A stretch of 34,394 nt of DNA from Bacteroidales bacterium (GCA_017994175.1 JAGOLH010000032.1:1-34394), one strand, 5' to 3'; numbered from the stretch's first letter, positions 23,926 to 34,010 are shown. The notes: a model not told the origin generated them from the letters alone. Made by a program: numbers and translations.

Positions 23926-23960
23926 AAAGCCTTGTAAACGAAGTATTACAAGGCTTTTTA
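23926..23960 (+). terminator. Terminator of tRNA-Phe
   Basis: A perfect 12-base stem (AAAGCCTTGTAA 23926-23937, TTACAAGGCTTT 23946-23957) with an 8-base loop and a T-rich tail. The convergent TPR gene's stop codon (23958-23960) directly abuts the stem, so the hairpin may end that transcript too. Confidence 0.88.
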
Positions 23961-24740
23961 TTTACAGTGTTTTTTGCGCAGTTCTGCTGCTTGTTGAAAC
24001 CCCATATCTTCAGCATGCAATAAATCGAGACATGCACCTTTTGAATCGGAAATCATCAGTTTCGAAAGACCACGATAATAATATGCTGCCGGAAAACCGG
24101 GGTTCATCTCAATGCAGACTCCAAAGTCGAGGATGGCACTCTCATAATCGCTTAATTCTGCTTTTGCAACGCCTCTTCTGTAGTATATTTCAAAATATCC
24201 GGGGTCTTGAGTATTCAAAATAATTGCCATATCGTAATCGGCTACTGCAGATTTATAATCGGTAAGAAACGTTTTTATATCACCTCTGAATGCATATGCA
24301 TCGGCGATTTCAGGAAAAAGCTGAATGGCTTGTGTTAATTCGTTAATTGCACTTTTAGAGTCTTCGAGAATGAAATAAGCAACGCCTCGTAAATAATAGC
24401 AAGCGTATAAACCGGGCATATCACCAACAACCGACAATGGTATTGTCCACTCAACCGAATCGGCTGATCTGCTCAATTGAATTGCTTTGCTAAAATCACT
24501 AATAGCCCCGTAAAAATCCTTATTTACATACAACGAATACCCACGGTTTGCGTATGCTTCGGCAAAAGCAGGCTGAAGAAGAATGGCGGTATCAAAATCA
24601 GCAACCGATCCCCCAAGGTCGGCCGGTGTGGATGTACGTTTACATATTCCAGAAAAAAGGTAATCGCGGGCTGTGATGCACTGCGAAAGGCAAGGGAAAC
24701 ACAGCAGGGTAAATAGTAGTATTATTGGCAGCCGATGCAT
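23958..24740 (-). CDS. Secreted tetratricopeptide-repeat protein
   Basis: A 260-residue protein with a signal peptide (MHRLPIILLFTLLCFPCLSQ) and about five to six TPR units covering the rest. Typical repeat cores are AYANRGYSLYVNKDFYGAI, ADAYAFRGDIKTFLTDYKSA, IYYRRGVAKAELSDYESAI and AAYYYRGLSKLMISDSKGA. TPRs form helical scaffolds for protein binding; the partner is unknown. I chose the ATG at 24740. A TTG 21 bases upstream is part of a -7 promoter box, not a start. The gene lies opposite gap (divergent) and runs into the tRNA-Phe terminator. An outer-membrane or periplasmic role is likely from the signal peptide. Confidence 0.85.
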   Translation of the reverse strand: MHRLPIILLFTLLCFPCLSQCITARDYLFSGICKRTSTPADLGGSVADFDTAILLQPAFAEAYANRGYSLYVNKDFYGAISDFSKAIQLSRSADSVEWTIPLSVVGDMPGLYACYYLRGVAYFILEDSKSAINELTQAIQLFPEIADAYAFRGDIKTFLTDYKSAVADYDMAIILNTQDPGYFEIYYRRGVAKAELSDYESAILDFGVCIEMNPGFPAAYYYRGLSKLMISDSKGACLDLLHAEDMGFQQAAELRKKHCK

Positions 24741-24758
24741 TGCTTGGTATTTGAGTTT

Positions 24759-24766
24759 CAAATATA
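24759..24766 (-). promoter_or_regulatory. -7 box of the TPR gene promoter
   Basis: Minus-strand TATATTTG matches TAnnTTTG and ends 18 bases before the ATG. No clear -33 element is seen. Confidence 0.4.
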
Positions 24767-24914
24767 ATTAATTTTCGGAAAATTAATCATTGCTCAAACA
24801 ACAATCATATAACCTAATAATCCTAAAACCACTAACTAACATATTACCATTCAATTTATTACAAAATCAGATTATATAACATATCACAAATTTATATTCA
24901 ATACAGGTTTTTAT

Positions 24915-24922
24915 TAATTTTG
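24915..24922 (+). promoter_or_regulatory. -7 box of gap promoter
   Basis: TAATTTTG matches TAnnTTTG; a TTTA tract at 24891-24894 is 20 bases upstream as a weak -33 element. The box ends 29 bases before the gap ATG. The rest of the gap 24767-24914 is A+T-rich with nothing else I can call. Confidence 0.45.
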
Positions 24923-24939
24923 CATGAATCAAACAATAA

Positions 24940-25956
<1,017 letters not shown>

Positions 25957-25972
25957 TTTAATCACAATTTAT

Positions 25973-26004
25973 AAAAAAAGGCAGTCGACGAACTGCCTTT
26001 TTTT
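25973..26004 (+). terminator. Terminator of gap
   Basis: AGGCAGT (25979-25985) pairs with ACTGCCT (25992-25998) around a 6-base loop; the stem is extended by the flanking A and T tracts and ends in seven T. Confidence 0.9.
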
Positions 26005-26051
26005 GAATAAACATTTTTTTCAAACGCATCCTTCATGTTAAGGTTTTTAAA

Positions 26052-26059
26052 TATTTTTG
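26052..26059 (+). promoter_or_regulatory. -7 box of the patatin gene promoter
   Basis: TATTTTTG matches TAnnTTTG and ends 18 bases before the chosen ATG. Its last three bases are an in-frame TTG that could be mis-called as the start. Confidence 0.4.
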
Positions 26060-26077
26060 TACTCAGGAATTGACTTT

Positions 26078-28411
26078 ATGCCGCGTTTTTCGATAAAAAT
26101 AATACTGTTGTTATTAGTTTGTCTTGCTGCCACCAGGTTAGTAGATGCACAGAAGGTTGGTCTTGTGCTTAGTGGTGGCGGATCGAAGGGGTTGGCTCAC
26201 ATTGGAGTAATCAGAGCACTCGAAGAAAACAACATTCCCATCGATTACGTTACAGGCACTTCTATCGGGGCTATCATCGGAGGCTTGTATGCCATAGGTT
26301 ATTCTCCCGATGAAATGGAGGCAATAATTCAATCAGAAGATTTTATTAACTGGTATAAGGGGAATGTGCCTGATAACTATCAAATTTATTTCAAGAAAAA
26401 AGATGATCACGCCGAAATGTTAAACCTGAAATTTGCCGTCAGAGACTCTTCGCTGGTTCCGGTGCTTCCAACAAATTTAGTGGCCAATCAACCCATGGAC
26501 CTCGGGATAATTGAGATTTATTCTCGCAACAGTGCCGGGGCCGGACACGATTTCGACAAATTATTTGTACCTTATCGCTGCGTTGCCACCGACATACACC
26601 GAAACAAAGCGGTAGTTTTCTCTAAAGGCGATATGGGTTATGCGGTGAGAGCCTCCATGACGTTTCCGTTTTACTTTAAACCCATTTCCATCGACAGCAC
26701 ATTACTATTCGATGGAGGTATTGTCAACAATTTCCCTTACGATGTGATGCAGCGCGATTTTAAGCCCGATGTAATCATTGGCAGCCTTGTAAGCAGCGAT
26801 ACCCAAATGCCGGATGAAGATGATATACTGGGGCAGATCGAAAACATGATAATGAATGAGCAACTTTCACTTAGCATGCCCGACTCTCTGGGGATAACCA
26901 TAAAATCAGACTTTTCGAAAACCGGACTACTGGAGTTTTCGAGGCTCGAAGAGTTTTCCACGATTGGGTATATCAATACCATGAACAACATGGAAATGAT
27001 AAAAAAGAAGATATCGCGACGCATTCCGCTGGATGAAGTAAACAAAAGACGAGAAATATACAAAAAACAACAACCTGAGTTTCTCATTGATAATATCATC
27101 ATATACGGTGTCGACAAATATGAGCAGAAATACATACTGAATAGCCTGAAGCAAAATAAAAAGCTTCTCACTCTGGAACAATTCAAAAAAGCATATTACA
27201 CTTTGGTACTCGACAACCAGATTGAGTCGGCTCAGCCAAAAGCTGTTTACAACAGCGAAACCGGATATTTCGACATGTATCTGAATGTAAAAAAAACCAA
27301 ACGCTACGACCTGCTTATCGGAGCCAATTTATCATCGGGATTTGCAAACATGGCTTTTATCGGAGCAAATTATAAGATCCTGGGGAAATATGCCTATTTT
27401 CTCCATGCGAATATTTATTTCGGAAGACTTTATTCATCTTTATATCTTTCAGCCCGGATGGATATACCATCGGAAACGCCTCTGGCTCTAAAGTTTTCCG
27501 GATCACTCAACCGGTGGGATTATTATAAAAGCAGCTCACGGACTTTTTTCGAGGATATCAGACCCCCGTATCTTATTCATCACGATTATTACCTGCGGGG
27601 CGAGCTGGAAACACCTATGACAAACAGTAGTAAACTATCGGCGGGTATTAATACCGGACTGCTGACCGACAACTATTTTCAGATCAACAATTTCCTTCAA
27701 TCTGACACTGCTGATGTCACAGATTTGTCGTATTTGCGCATTTTCGGATACTTTGAACATAATACACTGAACTACAAAATATATCCCAACAAAGGAACTT
27801 ACAGGAATATTGGAGTATCGTACTACCTTGGAAAGGAAGTGAACTACCCCGGGTCAACATCATCAGCATCCGACACAGCTTTCAACACCCATTACTGGTT
27901 GCACGTTAGAGCTGTAAACGATAGCTATCTGAACCTTTCAAAAAGATTTACCCTGGGATTGTATGGAGAGTTCTCTGCATGCAATATTCCTCTCATGAAC
28001 AACTATACATCAACGGTGATAACTGCACAAGGGTTTTATCCTACTCCCCACAGCAGAACAATTTATTTGGAGGAATACCGTGCCAATGTATATTTTGCCA
28101 CAGGTATAAAAGGCATTTATAAATTCACAAAACGACTCGATTTAAGATTAGAGGGGTTTTTATTTGTTCCCTACCAGAAAATAATAAAACAAGATATCGG
28201 GAATCAGATTTTCAAAGCATATTATAGTAAGCCTTTCTATACCGATCCAATTTCATTTCTACAGCCAGTTGTGGCAGCAACAGTGGTTTTCACAACTCCC
28301 ATCGGACCTGCGTCAATAAGTGCACATTATTACCAAAAAGAAGGCGGCAGGTTTTATTACCTGTTTCATATCGGCTACATTCTTTTCAATAAAAAAACAG
28401 AAGATTACTAA
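26078..28411 (+). CDS. Patatin-like phospholipase with POTRA and outer-membrane barrel
   Basis: A 777-residue protein. After a signal peptide (about 1-24, ends RLVDAQ) comes a patatin domain (about 25-320): oxyanion loop LSGGGSKG (31-38), nucleophile Ser62 in GTSIG, and catalytic Asp212 in FDGGIVNN. A POTRA-like region (about 345-420) and a BamA-like 16-strand barrel (about 420-777) follow, ending in aromatic-rich strands. This layout matches the PlpD-type (type Vd) lipase autotransporters and the patatin/surface-antigen proteins common in Bacteroidota. The lipase would face the cell surface or periplasm and act on phospholipids. Both catalytic residues are present. The ATG at 26078 gives a proper signal peptide. 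It converges on the C10 protease gene. Confidence 0.9.
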   Translation: MPRFSIKIILLLLVCLAATRLVDAQKVGLVLSGGGSKGLAHIGVIRALEENNIPIDYVTGTSIGAIIGGLYAIGYSPDEMEAIIQSEDFINWYKGNVPDNYQIYFKKKDDHAEMLNLKFAVRDSSLVPVLPTNLVANQPMDLGIIEIYSRNSAGAGHDFDKLFVPYRCVATDIHRNKAVVFSKGDMGYAVRASMTFPFYFKPISIDSTLLFDGGIVNNFPYDVMQRDFKPDVIIGSLVSSDTQMPDEDDILGQIENMIMNEQLSLSMPDSLGITIKSDFSKTGLLEFSRLEEFSTIGYINTMNNMEMIKKKISRRIPLDEVNKRREIYKKQQPEFLIDNIIIYGVDKYEQKYILNSLKQNKKLLTLEQFKKAYYTLVLDNQIESAQPKAVYNSETGYFDMYLNVKKTKRYDLLIGANLSSGFANMAFIGANYKILGKYAYFLHANIYFGRLYSSLYLSARMDIPSETPLALKFSGSLNRWDYYKSSSRTFFEDIRPPYLIHHDYYLRGELETPMTNSSKLSAGINTGLLTDNYFQINNFLQSDTADVTDLSYLRIFGYFEHNTLNYKIYPNKGTYRNIGVSYYLGKEVNYPGSTSSASDTAFNTHYWLHVRAVNDSYLNLSKRFTLGLYGEFSACNIPLMNNYTSTVITAQGFYPTPHSRTIYLEEYRANVYFATGIKGIYKFTKRLDLRLEGFLFVPYQKIIKQDIGNQIFKAYYSKPFYTDPISFLQPVVAATVVFTTPIGPASISAHYYQKEGGRFYYLFHIGYILFNKKTEDY

Positions 28412-28492
28412 AGCCAATTCGTTACAGCAGATGCAGGAATATCCTATTATCCCGGGTAGTGAATGAAGATATTGATATATAGACCAATGTAC

Positions 28493-30205
28493 TTATTGCA
28501 CGACCAAACGCCGGGTATATATGTTATCAGTGCAATTGAAAGTGACGATGTAAATACCGGGAGTTAGATTTTCAATATTGATTTTAGCAGTATTCCCATC
28601 AGTTTCAAACGATTGAATCTTTTTACCCTGAATATTTTCGATGGCAATAGAACTGCAGTCGTTTCCAAACTTAAATTCAACATATTTTGAAGCCGGGTTA
28701 GGGACTATCCCAAAACTTCCGATGCTATTAGCCTCGATTGATGTAGTATTAACTGCATACTCAACACTCCATCCATCAAATTGATTTTGGCTATCGGTAA
28801 CAAATTTTATAAACGCGGTTCCACCGGTAGTATGTAAATCGGTAGGAATTGAAAATCCCGAAAATGATCCCAGCAGTGGAGCGTTTTCATCAACACCGTC
28901 ATACACATACACAATATCCTTTCCCTCTTCAGTATTCATTTCAGCAAAGTGTAAATCAATTTTTTCGGCTCCTCCGGGGGCTATCAACCAAGAGCATTCT
29001 GAGTTATTCCAGTAATAATTGGGTCCGCTCCCATCGGTTACTGTCCACGACTGTTGGTCGTAAACCATCGAATTGCAATATTCTGCATCGTAAGGGTTCA
29101 GATTAAAAATTGCTGCCTGACCCCAATAAAAACTCAAATGTGGGTTGATATCATCCAGATAATAAAATCCATTGCTATAACCACCCCATCCAAAATTGAA
29201 ATGGAAATATGATGTATCCTGATAACCGTCGCAAACAAAAGCATGCCCTTCGCCATAATCGTTAGTGCCACGGTAAATCAACGGTTTGGCCATATCCAAA
29301 TCCTGCTTTAGTAGAAATTTCCAATCGGCATTGGTGAAATCGTCTTTTTCGAGGAATTTGCAATCGGGGCGATAGCGAAAATACTGTTTCAGTGCGAACC
29401 ACGCGTATTCGAGCTGAGTACCAGAACCATCAGGGCCATAGTTCATTTCAGATGCTACTCCGCAATGGTAGAGGAGTTCGGCGATTGCTTCTTTACTGGT
29501 ATTATTGATTACATTCGTCATTTCATCCCAGCGATAGGTAGTGGCACCAAAATCTACTGTGAAATAATCGCCCCAGAAATAGGTTTTAGTAAACCTACCG
29601 GTAGCCGGGTAGTTATAGTATTTCATTACCTGACCCATTGCAGTGGCAACGCAACCGGCGTAGCAATGCTCTCCGGGACCGGCCATATGGTATGGGCAGA
29701 ACATATTGTAAGGATAATCCTGATTCCAGCGCGTAGTAAGCAGCTGCGAAACAGATCGAACGCTTTTGTTCATATCAAAATCATTATACAGCATATTTGC
29801 CCACAATTCCATATAAGGTTCATATACCGGAGTATTATTCTCCCATATAAGTTCATATTGCTTCTCGTATGCCGACATACATTCAGCGGCTGCTGGAGGT
29901 ACATTTGCAGGGTCAAAACTTTCATCTAGCGAATATGCCAGAACCGGAACAGTTGCATCATCGCCACTGATAATCACAAAGCCACCCTGTTCAAAATTTA
30001 TAGTGTAATAATAAATTTTTTCATTTTTCATGCATATATAAAGGGAGGCTACCTCGCTGCTGAAGTCTGATTTACCGGACATAACAGCCTGGTGGTTCAT
30101 AAAATTGCATGCAACACGTCTTGCTGTTTGCTCATTTACAGGAGCAGCGACCATTGATAAGATTGTTGAAAAAACAAGGGCTAAAAAGATGACTAAGTGC
30201 TTCAT
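28493..30205 (-). CDS. T9SS-exported C10 cysteine protease (streptopain-like) with CUB domain
   Basis: A 570-residue secreted protease. A signal peptide covers about 1-20. A SpeB-type pro-domain (about 22-140) leads to the C10 catalytic domain (about 150-375): Cys185 in CYAGCVATAMGQ, His321 in GEGHAFVCDGY and the FGWGG motif (338-342). Next is a CUB-like domain (about 379-482; CSWLIAPGG, VYVYDG, FIKFVTDSQNQFDGW). The end is a type A T9SS sorting domain (about 497-570; FGIVPNPASKYVEF). C10 enzymes include streptopain and Prevotella interpain. No inhibitor gene adjoins it. It is probably monocistronic, with a -7 box just upstream, and ends 81 bases from the convergent patatin gene; I see no terminator there. 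Confidence 0.92.
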   Translation of the reverse strand: MKHLVIFLALVFSTILSMVAAPVNEQTARRVACNFMNHQAVMSGKSDFSSEVASLYICMKNEKIYYYTINFEQGGFVIISGDDATVPVLAYSLDESFDPANVPPAAAECMSAYEKQYELIWENNTPVYEPYMELWANMLYNDFDMNKSVRSVSQLLTTRWNQDYPYNMFCPYHMAGPGEHCYAGCVATAMGQVMKYYNYPATGRFTKTYFWGDYFTVDFGATTYRWDEMTNVINNTSKEAIAELLYHCGVASEMNYGPDGSGTQLEYAWFALKQYFRYRPDCKFLEKDDFTNADWKFLLKQDLDMAKPLIYRGTNDYGEGHAFVCDGYQDTSYFHFNFGWGGYSNGFYYLDDINPHLSFYWGQAAIFNLNPYDAEYCNSMVYDQQSWTVTDGSGPNYYWNNSECSWLIAPGGAEKIDLHFAEMNTEEGKDIVYVYDGVDENAPLLGSFSGFSIPTDLHTTGGTAFIKFVTDSQNQFDGWSVEYAVNTTSIEANSIGSFGIVPNPASKYVEFKFGNDCSSIAIENIQGKKIQSFETDGNTAKINIENLTPGIYIVTFNCTDNIYTRRLVVQ

Positions 30206-30222
30206 TATTTGTAATTTTTGGG

Positions 30223-30230
30223 CAAATTTA
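30223..30230 (-). promoter_or_regulatory. -7 box of the C10 protease promoter
   Basis: Minus-strand TAAATTTG matches TAnnTTTG and ends 17 bases before the ATG; no -33 at the right spacing. The remaining 30231-30445 is A+T-rich with no gene or clear terminator. Confidence 0.35.
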
Positions 30231-30445
30231 ATCTTTTTCGAAACAAAGAAACCTCAATTGATTTTTTTTTATCAGATAAATATCAGCCCATTCAAAAAAA
30301 CGATTCTTAGAAACCGTTAAAGCATAAAAACTCATAAACACTGGCTATAGGAACTGAATCACAGGCTATCAATAAATGACCACATTAAGCAAAAGGCTTA
30401 CTCAAACAACAAAGTATATGATAAAGAAATGATAAAATCCATTCT

Positions 30446-31894
30446 TTACAAGGAATACTTGATGTTGAGCTCTTTGTGCCATACATTGATTACTACTTTA
30501 TCTCTATATTTCTTATGGAGGGTTTTAGCCAACCGATTACAGCAGTAAACACTTCGATGTCTTCCACCTGTGCAGCCAAAGCCTATCATCAGGTTTTTAA
30601 AATTTCGTTCAATGTATGAATCAATATTGACTGCCACAATCTTGCATGCGTTTGCAACAAGCTGGTTGGCTTCGGTTTCGTTACTGAGAAACCGTATTAC
30701 TTCTTTGTCGTTTCCCGTCAGAGGACTGTATTCATTCAATTTTCCCGGGTTCAATAAACCCCTGCAGTCGAAAATAAACCCTCCGCCATTTCCTGAGTAA
30801 TCGCGTGCTGCACCCTTTTTATATGAAAAGCTGTGAACCAGAACATTTAATTTTGAAGTCGATTGCTCACTGTTAGCTTCTTCCAGTCCGGATATTTCGG
30901 TGGCTTGCCGCAATACGTTATGCATTTCGGGGAATCTCTGCTGCAAATCAAATACCATCAGCATGTTTTTCAGGTTATCAATTGCAGGAGCAATACTCTG
31001 AATAAAGTGGTTTTTTTGTTCAATAATACCACGCAAACCATAGGCTCCCAGAGTCTGTAAAAGCCTTACACAAACAACCATGTAATATTTCCGTGTAAAC
31101 TCTTGTCGCTCATGTTGATCAATAATTCCCGACAAATCAAGGTAAAACTCAAGTAACTCCCTTCGTTTGTTATCGGGAATCATTGCTTTCGCCTGATAAA
31201 GTAACGATGCCAGATCGTATTGAGGTGGGCCTTTTCGCCCTGCCTGATAATCAATAAAAACCACTTCACTGTTTTTAATAAAAATATTTCTGCTCTGAAA
31301 GTCCCGGTACATGAAACAAGTATTGCTATCCGCTACCAGCAGTGCGGCAAATCGCTTAAATTCCTTTTCCAGAAATAGCTCATTGTAGTTTAGGTCAAAA
31401 ATTTTGGCAAAATAAAACACAAAATATCGTAAATCATACAGCACCGAATCAATTCCAAAGCTATGATATGGGTAACACCGGCGGAAGTTTATCCCTCCTG
31501 AGGCCTCCCGCTGAAGGTGTACCAATTGTACAATGGCTTTCTTAAGGTAATTCTCAATCACAGGGGAGTATGTTTTTCCCTCCTTGTGCGATTGCTCAAT
31601 CAGGCTGAAAAGCGATGTATCACCAATATCTTCCTGCAAATAAAAATAATTATCGGCACTTACTGCTATAAGTCGGGGAACCGGAATATTCTTTGTTGTA
31701 AAGTGTTTTGTCAGATAAAAGAACGCCTTATTTTCGGAAACGTCGTTACCGTAGGTACCAATCACGCTTTCACTATTCCCCTGAATGCGAAAGTACTGTC
31801 TATTGGAACCAGATTGCCGTAAAGGAACGATGGCTGAAGGTTCAGTGCCGAATGTTTCGGAATACAATTGTTGTAAAGCAAGCCTCGTGTCCAT
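30446..31894 (-). CDS. Amino-sugar kinase (AmgK-like) fused to RapZ C-terminal domain
   Basis: A 482-residue fusion. Residues about 1-335 are an aminoglycoside-phosphotransferase-fold kinase; the catalytic loop is YRDFQSRN (Asp198) and the metal site is IDYQAGRKGPPQYDLASLL (Asp215). The RDFxSRN...RGPxxYDLxSLL pattern is that of AmgK, the MurNAc/GlcNAc anomeric kinase of cell-wall recycling. Residues about 348-470 match the C-terminal half of E. coli RapZ, with FDCR (Asp376), NPG, TG and GCTGGRHRSVY (440-450). In RapZ this half binds glucosamine-6-phosphate. The RapZ N-terminal ATPase half is missing. anmK lies 56 bases upstream on the same strand, which supports a peptidoglycan-recycling role. 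Substrate is inferred, not shown. Confidence 0.85.
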   Translation of the reverse strand: MDTRLALQQLYSETFGTEPSAIVPLRQSGSNRQYFRIQGNSESVIGTYGNDVSENKAFFYLTKHFTTKNIPVPRLIAVSADNYFYLQEDIGDTSLFSLIEQSHKEGKTYSPVIENYLKKAIVQLVHLQREASGGINFRRCYPYHSFGIDSVLYDLRYFVFYFAKIFDLNYNELFLEKEFKRFAALLVADSNTCFMYRDFQSRNIFIKNSEVVFIDYQAGRKGPPQYDLASLLYQAKAMIPDNKRRELLEFYLDLSGIIDQHERQEFTRKYYMVVCVRLLQTLGAYGLRGIIEQKNHFIQSIAPAIDNLKNMLMVFDLQQRFPEMHNVLRQATEISGLEEANSEQSTSKLNVLVHSFSYKKGAARDYSGNGGGFIFDCRGLLNPGKLNEYSPLTGNDKEVIRFLSNETEANQLVANACKIVAVNIDSYIERNFKNLMIGFGCTGGRHRSVYCCNRLAKTLHKKYRDKVVINVWHKELNIKYSL

Positions 31895-31950
31895 AATTTT
31901 TTTTGATTAAAAATAGCACCAGCAACGCAAATTAAAATGCTCGTTACAGG

Positions 31951-33057
31951 TCATTTATTCACGGTAAATTGTTTAGAATTCGATGGATACACAACAATAC
32001 CCGAACTATGGTCGTAGTCGGCACCGGTTACCGACGACAATACGTTCGGTTGACCAAGCAGCTTTAAGTAGCCCAAAAATGCAAATACAATGGCCTCCTT
32101 AAAATCGACGCATTGCTTGTTGGGTATAACAAAGGGTTTAACTACATCATCATTCATCAATTCCATTAAAAAACTATTATGAGCACCACCACCGGTAACC
32201 AAAATGTTGCTGTATTCATTTAAAACACTTTTTATCTGAACGGCAATATGCTCATAATATGTACGCAGGCAGTCTTCGGGTGAAAGCCCAGCATCCTCAA
32301 AAAACGGAAAAATATTTTGTTCGACCCATTCCCTGCCGAGCGATTTGGGAGGATTCAGACTGTAGTATGGAAGGCTATTCAAACGTTCCAGGACAATTCG
32401 ATTAAGTTTTCCATTTCTTCCAATATTCCCATTTTTATCGTAAGACTTTCCTGCTTGTGAACTAAAATAATTCAAAACAATATTTGCAGGGCAAATATCG
32501 AACGCGATAAGCCTGTCTTCACTGAAATATGAGCAATTCGCAAAACCACCTATATTAAGGAATGCGTTATATGTCGAAAACAAGAACTTATCACCTACTG
32601 GCACCAAAGGAGCCCCTTGTCCATGAAGAGCAACATCGGCAGTTCTGAAATCGTATACCACAGGCATACAAGCGGCATCTGCAATGTGAATTCCACTACC
32701 AATCTGTAAAGTAACTCCTTGCTCCGGACGGTGGAAAACCGTATGTCCATGACTTGATATCCAGCTTTTCGATGGGTTTATTTTGTTTCTTTTGCAGAAA
32801 TCGGCGACACTTTTGCCAACATAGCTTCCAAACTCATTGTGCAGTTGAATAAGCTCAAATGATGATAGATTCTGAGCCCCTGCAAGCCTATGCCTCCATT
32901 TAGCATCGTAAACAACGGTTTCTGCTGCAGCAACGGTATATTTCCATACCTCAGTATCACGGGCAAAAGAGCAAGCGGCAATATCCAAACCATCGAGGGA
33001 GGTGCCCGACATAATACCAATTATATATTCTATCTTACTGGAATCAAATTCTGACAT
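31951..33057 (-). CDS. anmK: Anhydro-N-acetylmuramic acid kinase
   Basis: A 368-residue AnmK, which opens the 1,6-anhydro ring of recycled anhydroMurNAc and phosphorylates it to MurNAc-6-phosphate in the cytoplasm. Family marks are the N-terminal GIMSGTSLDGLDIAA (ATP site), SSHGHTVFHRP with the likely catalytic region, DFRTADVALHGQGAPLVP, the NIGGFAN motif and the C-terminal VTGGGAHN. Length is typical. It is followed after 56 bases by the AmgK-like/RapZ-C fusion and is divergent from the usp gene. A -7 box (TAATTTTG) is present 19 bases upstream. Confidence 0.95.
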   Translation of the reverse strand: MSEFDSSKIEYIIGIMSGTSLDGLDIAACSFARDTEVWKYTVAAAETVVYDAKWRHRLAGAQNLSSFELIQLHNEFGSYVGKSVADFCKRNKINPSKSWISSHGHTVFHRPEQGVTLQIGSGIHIADAACMPVVYDFRTADVALHGQGAPLVPVGDKFLFSTYNAFLNIGGFANCSYFSEDRLIAFDICPANIVLNYFSSQAGKSYDKNGNIGRNGKLNRIVLERLNSLPYYSLNPPKSLGREWVEQNIFPFFEDAGLSPEDCLRTYYEHIAVQIKSVLNEYSNILVTGGGAHNSFLMELMNDDVVKPFVIPNKQCVDFKEAIVFAFLGYLKLLGQPNVLSSVTGADYDHSSGIVVYPSNSKQFTVNK

Positions 33058-33076
33058 TACAAAAATTTTTGTAACA

Positions 33077-33084
33077 CAAAATTA
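33077..33084 (-). promoter_or_regulatory. -7 box of the anmK promoter
   Basis: Minus-strand TAATTTTG matches TAnnTTTG, 19 bases before the anmK ATG. No -33 match. The divergent usp gene starts at 33133; no exact -7 box is seen for it. Confidence 0.4.
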
Positions 33085-33132
33085 GATAAATCATGTTTAT
33101 TTTTTTATTTTAGCAGAAAATAAGAAACACTA

Positions 33133-33987
33133 ATGAAAAAAATTATCGTACCTATTGACTTTTCACCTGAATCGTTGTGCGGCCTGAAATTGGCAATTAT
33201 TTTTGCGAATCGCCTCCGGGCTGACATTCAGATGGTATATGTGCAAACAAAGCAAAGTTCGTTTTTCGGTGCAGAAATTGAGCACGAATACGAAAAAGCA
33301 CAGGAACAATTCACCAAGGTTCTTGCAGAATATAAGAAAGATGTCTTTCAGGAATGCGACTTTTCTTTTATTATTAAAAAAGGCCGTATATACGAAGAAG
33401 TTGTAAAACAGGTTGAAGCCTTCGATAATTCAGTGGTAATATGTTCCACACATGGAGTATCAGGGTTTACACGTTTTTTTGTTGGAAGCAACACCTACCG
33501 CATAATTGAAGCAACCGACCGGCCGGTTATCAGCATAACCAACTGCCAGTATATCAGAGAGATAAAAAAAATAGTAATGCCAATTGATGTAAGTATCGAA
33601 ACCCGCGAAAAAGTGCCTTTGGTGGCCCGCATTGCCAAAGCTTTTGGAGCTGAAGTTCATATCGTTAAAGTTACCTCTTCTACTAACGAAGGTATTCACA
33701 ATAAACTACGTTTATACAGCCGTCAGATACGGCAATATTTCGACCAGAATGGTATCAAATACGAAAAGAGTCTTTTAGTTGGGGACAATATTACAGAAAT
33801 TACTATCGATTATGCAAAGACCATCGATGCAGACCTGATTGCCATAATGACTGAACAAACAACTACCTTGTCGAATTTGCTTCTTGGCAGCTATGCTCTT
33901 CAAATGCTCAACGAATCTCCAATACCCGTTTTGAGCGTAACGTCCAAGCAATTACACCACGTACACAGTTTTACTGCAGGCGGTTAA
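33133..33987 (+). CDS. Tandem universal stress protein (two UspA domains)
   Basis: A 284-residue protein of two UspA domains (about 1-140 and 143-275). Domain 1 begins KKIIVPIDFSPES and ends with the ATP-binding pattern GVSGFTRFFVGSNTYRI (about 115-131), so it likely binds ATP. Domain 2 begins KKIVMPIDVSIET, and its corresponding stretch (TTTLSNLLLGSYALQ) lacks the first glycines, so it may not bind ATP. Usp proteins act in the cytoplasm in stress and starvation; the partner here is unknown. The gene is divergent from anmK and ends at a strong bidirectional terminator. Confidence 0.93.
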   Translation: MKKIIVPIDFSPESLCGLKLAIIFANRLRADIQMVYVQTKQSSFFGAEIEHEYEKAQEQFTKVLAEYKKDVFQECDFSFIIKKGRIYEEVVKQVEAFDNSVVICSTHGVSGFTRFFVGSNTYRIIEATDRPVISITNCQYIREIKKIVMPIDVSIETREKVPLVARIAKAFGAEVHIVKVTSSTNEGIHNKLRLYSRQIRQYFDQNGIKYEKSLLVGDNITEITIDYAKTIDADLIAIMTEQTTTLSNLLLGSYALQMLNESPIPVLSVTSKQLHHVHSFTAGG

Positions 33988-34010
33988 CATTTCAGATGGA
34001 AACAAATAAT

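Noticed and set aside
23804-24223. Plus-strand open frame of 139 codons
   Set aside because: It runs through the tRNA-Phe gene and its terminator and is antisense to the TPR gene; no family resemblance.
24767-24914. A+T-rich stretch as a replication origin or small RNA
   Set aside because: No DnaA-box cluster or hairpin-terminator pair could be seen; it looks like an ordinary divergent promoter region.
26737-27186. 149-codon minus-strand frame
   Set aside because: Antisense shadow of the patatin gene; Ser/Phe-rich composition typical of such shadows.
29465-29929. 154-codon plus-strand frame
   Set aside because: Antisense shadow of the well-supported C10 protease; low-complexity Ile/His-rich composition.
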